A stretch of DNA of 64,000 nt from NCBI RefSeq assembly GCF_039544305.1, contig NZ_BAABLK010000034.1, positions 124,001 through 188,000 on the forward strand, read 5' to 3'. The number at the start of each line of letters is the position of its first letter. The stretch's first letter is position 1. The stretch is from Paeniglutamicibacter antarcticus_C. Lineage in GTDB: Bacteria; Actinomycetota; Actinomycetes; Actinomycetales; Micrococcaceae. The notes under the pieces were generated by a model, which was not told the origin of the DNA, made no database searches, and saw only the letters and a program-made list of their open reading frames with translations. Shown in pieces: positions 1-10,113 of the stretch. A program made the position numbers and the translations under genes.

Positions 1-138
1 GGCATGCTGGCCGGGCAGTGGTTCGAGAATCACCAATTGCTGGGAATGGTGATCGCCGTGACCGTGGCCATCGCGCTGGGTTTCGTGATCGACCGCATCG
101 TTTCGCGGCTAAGCGGAAACACCTCGTTGCGAAAGTAG
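1..138 (+). CDS. C-terminal end of a membrane protein (possibly DedA family), truncated by the window edge
   Basis: Only the last 45 codons are present. They encode one hydrophobic segment (about residues 14-32 of the fragment) followed by a short basic tail ending in a TAG stop. A Gly-rich stretch before a single final membrane helix and a basic tail resembles the end of DedA-type proteins, and a DedA gene lies just downstream on the other strand, but the fragment is too short to assign. A strong hairpin terminator follows at 157. Confidence 0.45.
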   Translation, partial: GMLAGQWFENHQLLGMVIAVTVAIALGFVIDRIVSRLSGNTSLRK

Positions 139-156
139 CAACGGCTGCGGGCAAAT

Positions 157-202
157 AAAAACCGCGGTTGAACCTGATTACCCAGGTTCAACCGCGGTTT
201 TT
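157..202. terminator. Bidirectional Rho-independent terminator
   Basis: A 20-base perfect inverted repeat (left arm from 157, right arm ending at 202) with a 6-base loop. It begins with an A-run and ends with five T, so it can work on both strands: for the + strand membrane gene ending at 138 and for transcripts reading leftwards through the tRNA. Confidence 0.85.
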
Positions 203-209
203 CTCTCCG

Positions 210-281
210 AGCCCCCCATCGGAATCGATCCGATGACCTCGTTCTTACCAAGAACGCGCTCTACCACTGAGCTAGGGGGGC
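210..281 (-). tRNA. tRNA-Thr (GGT anticodon)
   Basis: A full cloverleaf folds on the minus strand: 7-bp acceptor stem GCCCCCC/GGGGGGC, D arm GCTC/GAGC, anticodon stem CGTTC/GAACG with loop TTGGTAA (anticodon GGT), and T arm ATCGG/CCGAT. CCA is not encoded. An identical copy lies at 5147-5218. Confidence 0.95.
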
Positions 282-461
282 AACGAGAAAATACTCTACC
301 CAATGATCGACGTAAAATGCACATCGAGGCGCACCGGCATGACCAACGACACAAGTCCCCATCGCGTCGCGGGGATTGCCCGGCGGCGAAAGCCGGTCAT
401 CCGCGGGAGGGGGTACGGCGGCGGACGGAGAAATCTCGGCTTGCTCCCCGCTGCGCAGGGA

Positions 462-1157
462 CTACGTTTGGGTCGGTTTGCGCCGACTGGCCTTGAGCAG
501 CTCGAAGCCAATGGGCAACACGGAGATCAACACAATAACGATGAAAATGATGTCGATGTTCTCACCGACCCAAGCATACTGGCCCAACCAGAAGCCCAGC
601 ATGGTGACCCCGACGCCCCAAAGCAGCGCGCCCATCAGGTTGAAGAGCAAGAAAAAGCGGTAGTGCATGTGGGCGACACCGGCAATGACTGGGACAAATG
701 TCCTGACAATGGGGACGAATCTGGCAAGCACCACTGCCCTGCCGCCAAAGCGTTCGAAGAAGGCATGGGCCTTCTGGACATATTCCTGGCGAAAGAACCG
801 CGAATCGGGTCTGTTGAAAATGGGCGGTCCGGCCTTGCGGCCGATCAGGTACCCGACCTGGTCCCCGGCGAACGCCGAAATGAAGATCAGCACGGCAAAC
901 AGCGGCAGGCTGACATCCAGGGCGCCAGTGGCAACCAACAGTCCTGCAGTGAAAAGCATGGAATCCCCGGGCAGGAAGAAACCCACCAAAAGGCCTGTTT
1001 CGACAAACACGATTCCGCAAATCAGCAAGATGGCCCACGGGCCCAATGCGGGGTTCCGAAGGAAAACATCGGGATTCAGCCAGTCCGGAAGGAAGCTTGC
1101 GGAAACAGGTTGAACCGCCAGAGCAGCAAGGGTTGCTTGGACACTAGAAAATGACAT
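462..1157 (-). CDS. DedA family (VTT/SNARE-associated) inner membrane protein
   Basis: A 231-residue membrane protein of the DedA family, whose members act in lipid (undecaprenyl-phosphate or phospholipid) translocation and membrane homeostasis. Visible features are hydrophobic helices, the motif FFLPGDSMLFTAGLL about residue 63, and a second-half motif RFVPIVRTFVPVIAG, both typical of the re-entrant loops of the VTT domain. The length matches the family. The ATG at 1157 is chosen because upstream in-frame ATGs give a hydrophilic, low-complexity extension. It is monocistronic, divergent from sdhC. The exact substrate cannot be read from the sequence. Confidence 0.88.
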   Translation of the reverse strand: MSFSSVQATLAALAVQPVSASFLPDWLNPDVFLRNPALGPWAILLICGIVFVETGLLVGFFLPGDSMLFTAGLLVATGALDVSLPLFAVLIFISAFAGDQVGYLIGRKAGPPIFNRPDSRFFRQEYVQKAHAFFERFGGRAVVLARFVPIVRTFVPVIAGVAHMHYRFFLLFNLMGALLWGVGVTMLGFWLGQYAWVGENIDIIFIVIVLISVLPIGFELLKASRRKPTQT

Positions 1158-1493
1158 CACTGCATCACCATATGACAGCCATCGAGGCATCATGATCTTT
1201 GGCTGGCCAAACGGATCGGTTTCATGGCCAACCCGCCGTATCCACAAAACCGTGAATTCAGCCCCTACGCTCTTAAACACTCCCCCAACCGACGTATTTC
1301 CTCGGAACGAGATATGGCATTCATCGAACCACCTTCCTCCTGAGGCGATCGATCCCAACGCGGGAACGAGGGTGGTTCAGCCGTTGTTTCCGACCACCGG
1401 TGCAAGTGGCAGCTGCCCGGGACCACTGCCTGTGCACATATGCTTTTGCCAAAAATGCTGGCTTGTGTCACAAAGTGGATCTATGGTAAGCCC
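1158..1493. other. Intergenic region between dedA and sdhC with a predicted sdhC -10 box
   Basis: No gene is seen in these 336 bases. A TATGGT box at 1482-1487 lies exactly six bases before the sdhC ATG, the TANNNT-N6-ATG layout of leaderless actinobacterial promoters. No clear -35 element accompanies it. The dedA promoter must lie in the left half. Confidence 0.5.
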
Positions 1494-2212
1494 ATGGGAA
1501 CCGGCAACGTGGCCACTACGCGCACCTCCAGCCTACGGTCGGCGGTGGCGTTGCACGGCGCCATGGCGGTCACCGGCCTGATCATGGTGCTTTTTCTGTT
1601 GGCACACATGTACGGCAACCTCAAGATCTTCAAGGGCGGCGAAGCCTTCGACGGCTACTCGGAGTATTTGAGGGAGATCGGTGAACCCCTCCTGCCCTAT
1701 GCCGGTGCACTGTGGATCCTGAGGGTGGTGCTGCTGGCCAGCGTCCTGATCCACATCTTCTCGGCGATCACCCTGTGGCACCGCTCGAGGTTTGCCACGC
1801 AGGGCAGGGGCAGCCGAAGGTACCAGAGCACGAAGAACCGACGCGGTGTCCAACGCAGCTATGCCTCCTTCACGATGCGCTGGGGCGGCGTCGTCATAGG
1901 CCTGTTCGTGATTTACCACATCCTGAATCTGAGCGCTGACGTCATTGCCCCGGGCGGCACCTCTCCAAGCCCGTACCAGCGCATGATCAACAACTTCTCC
2001 ATCTGGTGGGTCGTGCTGTCCTACGTGATCGCCTTGGCCGCGCTTGGCTTCCATTTGCGCCACGGGATCTGGAGCGCCTTCGCATCGTTGGGGGCAAATT
2101 CCTCCCCGGCCCGCAGGCGCTTGCTCAACCAGCTTGCCACCGTGGTTTCATTGCTGATCCTGGTGGGCTTCCTGATTCCGCCATTGGCTATTTTCGCAGG
2201 ATGGGTGTCGCA

Positions 2213-2216
<4 letters not shown>
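1494..2216 (+). CDS. sdhC: Succinate dehydrogenase cytochrome b558-type subunit
   Basis: A 240-residue membrane anchor of complex II with about five hydrophobic helices and several His residues positioned as haem ligands (for example in the LAHMYGNLKIF and HIFSAITLWHR segments). It is the single fused cytochrome of the Bacillus/epsilon-proteobacterial type, so no sdhD is expected, and none is present. It donates electrons to menaquinone. The ATG at 1494 is chosen over the in-frame ATG at 1440 because a TATGGT box sits six bases upstream, suggesting a leaderless start. Its TGA overlaps the sdhA ATG (ATGA), so the subunits are translationally coupled. Confidence 0.93.
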
Positions 2217-4152
<1,936 letters not shown>

Positions 4153-4156
<4 letters not shown>

Positions 4157-4908
4157 ACATCACCCTGCGGATCTGGCGCCAGAAGGACCGCGCCGCGTCC
4201 GGCGCGATGGCCAGCTACGGCATCGAGGAGATCTCCCCCGACATGTCTTTTTTGGAAATGCTCGACGTGCTCAATGACCGGCTGACCGAATCCGGGGATG
4301 ATCCCGTCGCCTTTGACCACGACTGCCGCGAAGGCATCTGCGGTGCGTGCAGCCTGGTCATCAACGGCATCGCCCACGGTCCCGAGGCCTTGACCACCGC
4401 ATGCCAGCTCTACATGCGCCACTTCAACGACGGCGACACCATCGACATAGAACCGTGGAGATCAACGGCGTTCCCGATCCTCAGGGACCTCATCGTGGAT
4501 CGAAGCGCCCTGGACCGGATCATCCAGGCAGGAGGTTTCATCAGCGCACCGACCGGGGCAGCACCGGATGCAGCCTCAACATTGATCCCCAAGGTCGACG
4601 CCGACGCGGCCTTTGACGCCTCTGCCTGCATCGGATGCGGGGCCTGCGTCGCGGCCTGCCCAAACGGTTCAGCCATGCTCTTCACCGGTGCTAAGGCAAA
4701 CCACCTCGGCTTGCTGCCCCAAGGCCAGCCGGAGCGTCATTCCCGGGCGTTGGACATGATCGCCCAGCACGATGCCGAGGGATTCGGCGGTTGCACGCAA
4801 ATCGGCGAATGCACGGCCGTTTGCCCCGCCGGAATCTCATTGGACAAGATATCTTTCCTCAACGCGGACCTGCTCTCCGCCCTGTGGGACAAGGACAAGA
4901 AGGACTGA
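4153..4908 (+). CDS. sdhB: Succinate dehydrogenase iron-sulfur subunit
   Basis: A 251-residue electron-transfer subunit. The N-terminal ferredoxin domain has the [2Fe-2S] motif CREGICGACS with a further Cys downstream. The C-terminal domain has CIGCGACVAACP and CTQIGECTAVCP, ligands for the [4Fe-4S] and [3Fe-4S] centres. It passes electrons from SdhA to the SdhC haems and menaquinone. It starts inside the sdhA stop (ATGA overlap), and it is the last gene of the operon, followed by a hairpin at 4964. Confidence 0.96.
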
Positions 4909-4963
4909 GTCTTGGCGCCGTGCACCAACGCGTTTCCAGAGGCGGGCCGGGGCATCCTTAACG

Positions 4964-4997
4964 ACAGAACCCGTCTTGCAAGCAAGACGGGTTCTGT
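4964..4997. terminator. Long hairpin after sdhB
   Basis: A 16-bp perfect stem (ACAGAACCCGTCTTGC and its complement) with a two-base centre lies 55 bases after the sdhB stop and directly before the tRNA-Met 3' end. There is no long T-run on the + strand, so termination efficiency is uncertain; it may serve both sides. Confidence 0.65.
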
Positions 4998-5002
4998 GTC
5001 TG

Positions 5003-5076
5003 TAGCGGCTCCGGGACTCGATCCCGGGACCTCACGATTATGAGTCGTGCGCTCTAACCAGCTGAGCTAAGCCGCC
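5003..5076 (-). tRNA. tRNA-Met (CAT anticodon, elongator-like)
   Basis: The minus strand folds into a cloverleaf with acceptor stem GGCGGCT/AGCCGCT, anticodon stem CACGA/TCGTG and loop CTCATAA (anticodon CAT), and T arm CCCGG/CCGGG. The paired first base argues for an elongator and against an initiator tRNA. A CAT anticodon could also belong to tRNA-Ile2, but the body matches elongator tRNA-Met. Confidence 0.9.
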
Positions 5077-5144
5077 ACGAATGGTAAAACCCGCTCCGCG
5101 CCTTGTTCTCTCGCGAGCAGACTTCGGTGCGGGCCATTCCATTG

Positions 5145-5224
5145 CGAGCCCCCCATCGGAATCGATCCGATGACCTCGTTCTTACCAAGAACGCGCTCTA
5201 CCACTGAGCTAGGGGGGCAACGAG
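5145..5224 (-). repeat. 80-base direct repeat of the tRNA-Thr locus (other copy 208-287)
   Basis: Positions 208-287 and 5145-5224 are identical and include the tRNA plus three bases beyond its 3' end and six beyond its 5' end. The repeats are direct and bracket dedA, sdhCAB and tRNA-Met. Confidence 0.9.
5147..5218 (-). tRNA. tRNA-Thr (GGT anticodon), second identical copy
   Basis: Base-for-base identical to the tRNA at 210-281, in the same orientation. All cloverleaf arms are intact, so both copies should be functional. It lies 70 bases upstream of tRNA-Met in the direction of transcription and could be cotranscribed with it. Confidence 0.95.
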
Positions 5225-6104
5225 TAAGAACTCTACCAGCAATCTTGAACCCTGTGAAATCGGGATATGCCTTTGTGATTGACGGCACAAAACCTGCTGA
5301 ACACAGCTTGTCAGGGCCTCATTCACGACGCCTTTGGGTGACCGGGATCATGAAGTCTTACCGCTTTGCCGCAAGCCGGCAAAAAGATCACCGGGACCAG
5401 AGGTCCTTCGGCGGGCACCGATGCCACCGCCCGGGCAACTGCGACAGGATTTCTGCGCCATCGCCGGGCACATCCACGCCGGCGCTGGGGGGCCCAGCCC
5501 CCTCCACCTTCTGTCGAAGCTTCGCCCATGGGGTTGCCCTGGCATTTATCACCGAGCAGGCATCGACATCCAAGGCGGCACCACAGCATTCCACCAAGGC
5601 CCCCGCCACCCCTGCCCACGGCGCGAAACGTCCTGGAGGTCCACCGTGGTCCATGGGCGTCTTGGGGCCGCCCTGGGGTCATCGCCGCGGTTCCCGCCAC
5701 CAACCGGTAGCTTCCCCGGGCACCGTGGAGGGAAGACGGGTCCACCGCCGGCGGGTGATAGGTGCCGATTGTCGCGTTGGTACCCCCGCAATCGGGCCCG
5801 ACGCCGGCTGGCCGCCATCCTCCCTCGTTGCCCAACCCGCAGGCCCCCGACTGACCTCACGGCACGCATCCGCCGCATCATCCTTAGGCGGGCACGCGCA
5901 GCAACACGCGTGGACCAAAGAGCTTAGGCGCCCCGCCCACGAACACCTCGCCCGGCAGCATCCGGGCGTCAGACTCGCGTCCGTGCTCGGCATCCAACAG
6001 GCTCCGGCTCCTTGGTTCCAGGGATGCCGGCGCGTCATGGACCGGTGGTCCGACGCCCATGCTTCCAATGCATGGAAACGAAGATGGGCCCGAGGCCTTA
6101 AAGC
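5225..6104. other. 880-base stretch without a recognisable gene
   Basis: Several frames are open on both strands because the region is very GC-rich, but none gives a recognisable family. The predicted peptides are biased (Arg, Pro, Gly), and the longest frames run through the neighbouring tRNA or terminator. One minus frame (about 5388-5654) reads more naturally than the rest, so a decayed or lineage-specific gene cannot be excluded. Confidence 0.5.
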
Positions 6105-6169
6105 AAGTACCCCCAAAGGGCAGTGCCTCTTGCCTTTTTTTGGAAGAGGCACCCCGTCCGGGGGTACTT
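6105..6169 (-). terminator. Terminator of the DEAD-box helicase gene
   Basis: A two-part hairpin: outer arms AAGTACCCCC and GGGGGTACTT enclose an inner stem GTGCCTCTT / AAGAGGCAC with a T-rich loop. It lies 15 bases beyond the helicase stop. Confidence 0.75.
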
Positions 6170-6183
6170 GGTAGAGCTAGTGC

Positions 6184-8184
6184 TTAGTAATCGCGACGGC
6201 GCGGGCCGCCGGTGGTGCGTGGCTTGCGTGAGGAGCCGCCGAAGCCACGCTCCGACGAGCCCTGGCCGCCACGGTATCCACCGCGGTCGCCGCCGGAGTC
6301 GCCACGGCCGCCTTCGGAGGAACCCTCACGACGGTCGTTGCCGCCGCGGTATCCGCCGCCGCCACCCTGGCCGCCGCGGTATCCGCCGCCACCGCCCTGG
6401 CCGCCACGGTATCCGCCGCCGCCCTGTCCGCCGCGGCCGGCTTCGCGGTCATCGTTGCGTTCGCTGCGCGGGCTGCGTCCGTTGTCCAGCTCGAGGTGGA
6501 TCAGTTCGCCACCGATGCGGGTGCGTGAAAGCGAGTTCTTCTGGTCCGAGGAAAGATCCGCTGGAAGCTCCACCAAGGTGTGGTCGGCACGGATGTCGAT
6601 GCCACCGATCTGTGCGGAGGTCAGGCCACCCTCGTTGGCCAGTGCGCCAACGATGGAACCGGGCATGACGCGCTGGCGACGCCCCACCGCGATGCGGTAG
6701 GTGGCGTTGCCCTCGGTCAGTGAACGTGTCGGGCCACGGGAGCCGAAGCCGTCACGGCCGCCCTTGGCCATGCGTGCCTGCTTGGCCGGCGGGGTCGGCA
6801 TTTCCTGCATGAGCAGCGAGCGGCCTCCCTGTGCCATGTGGGCCAGGGCTGCTGCGATCTCGACCTCGTCGATTTCTTCGTTCTCGGCGGAGAACTTCTG
6901 CACCAGGTTGCGGAAGACCGTCAGGTCCTGCGAGGAGATGGTCTCACCGATCTTATCGGCGAACTTGGCCAGGCGCTTGTCGTTGACTGCATCGACGCTG
7001 GGCAGGTGCATGAGTTCCACGGTCTGGCGGGTGGCCTTCTCGATGGCACGGAGCAGGTACTTCTCACGCGGGGTCATGAACAGGATCGCGTCGCCCTTGC
7101 GCCCTGCACGGCCGGTGCGCCCGATGCGGTGCACGTAGGACTCGGTGTCGTGCGGGATGTCGTAGTTGATCACGTGGGACACGCGCTCAACGTCGAGGCC
7201 ACGGGCTGCAACGTCGGTGGCGACGAGGATGTCGATCTTGCCGTCGCGCAGGTTCTCGATGGTGCGCTCGCGCTGCTGCTGCGGGATGTCGCCGTTGATG
7301 GCGGCGGCGGTGAAGCCACGGGCCTTGAGCTTGTCGGCGAGGTCCTCGGTGGCCATCTTGGTGCGCACGAACGCGATGACCCCTTCGAAGGGCTCGGACT
7401 CCAGGATGCGGGTCACGGCGTCGAGCTTGTGGGCTCCCATGACCTGGACGTAGCGCTGGCGGATGTTCGGTTCGGTCGTGGTGTTTGACTTGACCGAGAT
7501 TTCCTGTGGGTCGCGCAGGTACCGCTTGGAGATGCGGCGGATCGAGGAAGGCATGGTGGCCGAGAAGAGCACAACCTGCTTTTCCGCCGGGGTGGCTTCA
7601 AGGATCTTGTCGACCTCTTCGGCGAAGCCCATGCGCAACATTTCATCGGCCTCGTCCAGGACCACGTACTGCAGGTCCGAGAGGTCCAAGGAGCCCTTGT
7701 TGATGTGGTCGATGACGCGGCCCGGGGTGCCGACGACAACCTGGGCGCCGCGGCGAAGGCCTGCAAGCTGCGGGCCGTAGGGGGATCCGCCGTACACGGG
7801 AAGGACGGTGAAGTCTCCCATGTGCTTGGCGTAGGAGGTGAAGGCCTCGGCTACCTGGAGCGCAAGCTCACGGGTCGGGGCAAGGACCAGGACCTGGGTC
7901 TTGCGGGCGGTGCCGTTCAGATCGGCCAGTTCGGCCATCTTGGACAGGGCGGGAAGGGCAAACGCTGCGGTCTTGCCGGTGCCGGTCTGTGCGACGCCGA
8001 CGACGTCGCGTCCTTCGAGCAGCAGCGGGATGGTTGCCGCCTGGATCGGGGAGGGCTTTTCGTAGCCCAGGTCGGAGACGGCGGCCAGGACGCGGCCGTC
8101 GAGGCCCAGGTCGGTGAAGAGGATCGAGTCGTCTTCGGTCTTGGTTTCGGCGGTGGGCTGGTTTTCGGGCATGTCGGAAGACAA
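6184..8184 (-). CDS. deaD: DEAD-box ATP-dependent RNA helicase with C-terminal RNA-binding domain and RGG tail
   Basis: A 666-residue helicase of the DeaD/CsdA type, expected to remodel structured RNA in ribosome assembly and cold adaptation. Motifs in order: Q motif near residue 40, AQTGTGKT (I), PTRELALQV (Ia), TPGRVIDH (Ib), DEAD (II), SAT (III), RGLDVERV (V) and HRIGRTGRAGR (VI). A DbpA-like RNA-binding domain spans about residues 500-575, followed by a Gly/Arg/Tyr-rich tail with repeated GGYRGGQGGGG blocks. The start is TTG at 8184, which has TGAGGT eight bases upstream; an in-frame ATG four codons later is the alternative. It is monocistronic. Confidence 0.93.
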   Translation of the reverse strand: MSSDMPENQPTAETKTEDDSILFTDLGLDGRVLAAVSDLGYEKPSPIQAATIPLLLEGRDVVGVAQTGTGKTAAFALPALSKMAELADLNGTARKTQVLVLAPTRELALQVAEAFTSYAKHMGDFTVLPVYGGSPYGPQLAGLRRGAQVVVGTPGRVIDHINKGSLDLSDLQYVVLDEADEMLRMGFAEEVDKILEATPAEKQVVLFSATMPSSIRRISKRYLRDPQEISVKSNTTTEPNIRQRYVQVMGAHKLDAVTRILESEPFEGVIAFVRTKMATEDLADKLKARGFTAAAINGDIPQQQRERTIENLRDGKIDILVATDVAARGLDVERVSHVINYDIPHDTESYVHRIGRTGRAGRKGDAILFMTPREKYLLRAIEKATRQTVELMHLPSVDAVNDKRLAKFADKIGETISSQDLTVFRNLVQKFSAENEEIDEVEIAAALAHMAQGGRSLLMQEMPTPPAKQARMAKGGRDGFGSRGPTRSLTEGNATYRIAVGRRQRVMPGSIVGALANEGGLTSAQIGGIDIRADHTLVELPADLSSDQKNSLSRTRIGGELIHLELDNGRSPRSERNDDREAGRGGQGGGGYRGGQGGGGGYRGGQGGGGGYRGGNDRREGSSEGGRGDSGGDRGGYRGGQGSSERGFGGSSRKPRTTGGPRRRDY

Positions 8185-8497
8185 GGAGAATTACCTCATT
8201 CATAGGGGCGGAATAGACCCCGTATCAACGAGGTTCCGCAGCACAATCGGACGCAATCACTTTGGTCCGGCGACTCCCCTATGAAAGGAACAACCCGCAT
8301 CGTTGGCGGGCTCACACACGACGAGCTTCTGCCTCAAAAATTGGGCAGAATGCGAGGGAAGCCGGAAACAGTGAACACTTTATCTTATCGTCTCGTGCAC
8401 AACTTGGGTTACTTAATCCCGGTGAGCTTGCGCACAGATGCGTCGCTACACACTATGATGTGCCGTCAGGACGCACGTTGGCTAGCGCCGTTGCGGT
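8185..8497. other. Upstream region of the helicase gene
   Basis: These 313 bases lie between the helicase start and the end of the MOSC gene, which is also on the minus strand. No gene is convincing. The region contains inverted segments near the helicase start (GGGGAGTCGCC... around 8270 and AGGGGCGG around 8203) and would be a long 5' leader, as is common for cold-shock helicases, but no specific RNA fold can be assigned. Confidence 0.4.
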
Positions 8498-9193
8498 TCA
8501 GTGCCTGGTTTCGGCGGCGGATTCGGGCAACGTGCGCAGGACCTTGTCCGGTATGCCCTGGCCGCTGCGTTCGCGATGCTCCAGCAGCAATTGCGCCTGC
8601 TCGTAGGTGGGGCCGCGGAAGACATCGCGGATCCGCACCCCGTGCCCTGGCCGCGAGAGCACCGCGAGCTCATCGCCCGCATGGATTTTTCCCGGACGGA
8701 TGACCTTCAAGAAGCAGCCGATGTCCGCCCTTTCGGTGAAACGGGCGACCAGGTCCGCCTCTTCCAGGTGCCTGGCGAAGGTTGAACATGGGATCCTGGG
8801 GCAAGTGACCTCAACGATGACGCGGGAGCCAAGTTGCCAGCGCTCCCCCACCACCGCATCGGAGGTCTCGACGCCGGAGACCCGAAGGTTTTCCCCGAAC
8901 AGCCCGGCAGGGATCTCCCGGCCCAGCTCCTTGCCCCAGCGTTCGGCCTCCGCACTGCAATAGGCGTAGAGCGCCTGGTCGTAGCCGCCGTGGTGCTCGC
9001 GGTCCACCTGCACATCGGCATACAGGCCGATCTTGCGCACCTTGACCGGTCCTTCCAGCGGACGCTTGTCGATCGCCGTGATTCCCACGGCGCCGGCATC
9101 CGGCTTCAGCGCGTGCACGACACACACCGCTTCCAGCCTGCCAATAGCGACGGGGGTGCTCTGGTCTTGGTCGATGTCAGCGGAAAGGCCCAT
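8498..9193 (-). CDS. MOSC domain-containing protein (YiiM-like)
   Basis: A 231-residue protein with a MOSC beta-barrel, the fold that binds a molybdenum cofactor through a Cys. The candidate ligand is Cys136 in TCPRIPCSTFARHL, the equivalent of the conserved Cys of YiiM-type proteins; DREHHGGYDQALYAY and GLFGENLRVSG are also typical MOSC segments. YiiM-type proteins reduce N-hydroxylated compounds; the substrate here is not known. The ATG at 9193 is used because the longer frame overlaps the upstream regulator gene, and a TAGGAT box lies seven bases before it. Confidence 0.85.
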   Translation of the reverse strand: MGLSADIDQDQSTPVAIGRLEAVCVVHALKPDAGAVGITAIDKRPLEGPVKVRKIGLYADVQVDREHHGGYDQALYAYCSAEAERWGKELGREIPAGLFGENLRVSGVETSDAVVGERWQLGSRVIVEVTCPRIPCSTFARHLEEADLVARFTERADIGCFLKVIRPGKIHAGDELAVLSRPGHGVRIRDVFRGPTYEQAQLLLEHRERSGQGIPDKVLRTLPESAAETRH

Positions 9194-9203
9194 GGGCTCG
9201 ATC

Positions 9204-9476
9204 CTAGGCCAGGGACAGGAAAAGTTTTTCCAGCTTGTCCCGGTCAAGCTGCGCGGAACCCGGTTCCTTGGCCTCGGCGAGCATGCAGGATTCCAGGCCG
9301 CTGGCAATGATGCTGAATCCCGCACGGTCCATGGCTTTGGACGCCGCCGAAAGCTGGGTGATCACATCGGAGCATTCGCGGCCTTCCTCGATCATGCGGA
9401 TCACTGCGGCCAGTTGGCCTTGGGCACGCTTAAGCCTGTTGAGTACCGGCTTCAATTCGATCGGGTCAAGTTCCAT
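9204..9476 (-). CDS. CsoR/CstR family (DUF156) transcriptional repressor
   Basis: A 90-residue all-helical repressor of the DUF156 family. Cys35 (EGRECSD) and Cys64 (LESCM) match the two conserved Cys positions. The copper-binding His of CsoR, four residues before the second Cys, is Gly60 here. Known copper sensors need this His, whereas the persulfide sensor CstR uses only the two Cys, so a sulfur or redox sensor is more likely than a copper sensor. Just upstream is a candidate operator (9489-9504), suggesting autoregulation. The MOSC gene follows 10 bases downstream and could be in the same transcript. Confidence 0.85.
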   Translation of the reverse strand: MELDPIELKPVLNRLKRAQGQLAAVIRMIEEGRECSDVITQLSAASKAMDRAGFSIIASGLESCMLAEAKEPGSAQLDRDKLEKLFLSLA

Positions 9477-9488
9477 ACCCACCAGAAT

Positions 9489-9504
9489 ATACCCCGTAGG
9501 GTAC
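9489..9504 (-). promoter_or_regulatory. Candidate CsoR/CstR operator
   Basis: The sequence ATACCCCGTAGGGTAC is an imperfect inverted repeat of the ATACCCC / GGGGTAT type bound by DUF156 repressors. It lies 12 bases before the start codon, between the regulator gene and the divergent membrane-protein gene. Confidence 0.6.
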
Positions 9505-9581
9505 TTTTGCCGCCCTGCCGGCAACCGCCGCGGCCGTGGGATGAATCCCCCGTGGCTCATTCATCGGGTAATCTGCGGTGC

Positions 9582-9620
9582 ATGGAGCAGCTTCAAAGCA
9601 CACCGGTGCGAACCACGTGA
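9582..9620 (+). CDS. Putative leaderless 12-codon upstream ORF
   Basis: ATG at 9582 opens the peptide MEQLQSTPVRTT, whose TGA (9618-9620) overlaps the GTG start of the next gene. A TAATCT box at 9569-9574 lies seven bases before this ATG, so the transcript could begin almost at the ATG. Leaderless upstream ORFs coupled to a downstream gene are known in actinobacteria. This one is inferred from position and overlap only. Confidence 0.4.
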   Translation: MEQLQSTPVRTT

Positions 9621-10054
9621 AAACACCCAGGGCCATCCTGCCGGCATCGTTGCGCACCGCCCGGTGGTGGTGGGTCGCGACCGCCGCCTCGGCATTGGCG
9701 TTCGCCGGCGGCTTCTTCCTCAACGCCATCTCCCGGCCCGCCAACGAGGCGCCCGGGTTCTGGGGCGCCGGCATCGCGCTTCTCGGGCTGGGCCTGGTCA
9801 TCGGGTACTTCACCTTCCAGCTGTGGCGTTCAATGCTTGCCGGCCGCATCTCGCTGACTTGGTGCGGAATCATCGTGGGGATCCCGTTGATGACCCGCGG
9901 GGTGCGCGTGGGCATCTTCGGTGCGCTGTTGCTCATCGGCGTTGCACTGCTCTGGAGCCCGGGAACCATCAAGTACTTTGCCCCGCAGGCCAAGGAGGCA
10001 CGGGCGAAGCGTCGTACACAGCGACAACTCGAAAAGAACCGCAACGCCGGCTGA
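9617..10054 (+). CDS. Hypothetical membrane protein, about four helices
   Basis: A 145-residue protein with hydrophobic segments at about residues 15-35, 45-65, 70-85 and 90-110 and a very basic C-terminal tail rich in Lys, Arg and Gln. No family is recognised. GTG at 9617 is the best start because it overlaps the stop of the short upstream ORF; a GTG at 9578 in the same frame is the alternative. No Shine-Dalgarno sequence is visible. It is divergent from the csoR-type gene and may share its operator. Confidence 0.7.
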   Translation: MKTPRAILPASLRTARWWWVATAASALAFAGGFFLNAISRPANEAPGFWGAGIALLGLGLVIGYFTFQLWRSMLAGRISLTWCGIIVGIPLMTRGVRVGIFGALLLIGVALLWSPGTIKYFAPQAKEARAKRRTQRQLEKNRNAG

Positions 10055-10113
10055 GCCGAAGTGCTGCCCGCGAACCCGTGGGCAGGGGCGATGAATCGTG
10101 AAAGAGTGCATCA

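Noticed and set aside
1463..1471. TGTGTCACA resembling a CRP/GlxR site near sdhC
   Set aside because: Spacing between TGTG and CACA is one base instead of six; not a match.
5170..6174. Long + strand open frame covering the tRNA-Thr and the gene-free region
   Set aside because: It runs through a tRNA gene and a terminator and its translation is biased; not credible as a gene.
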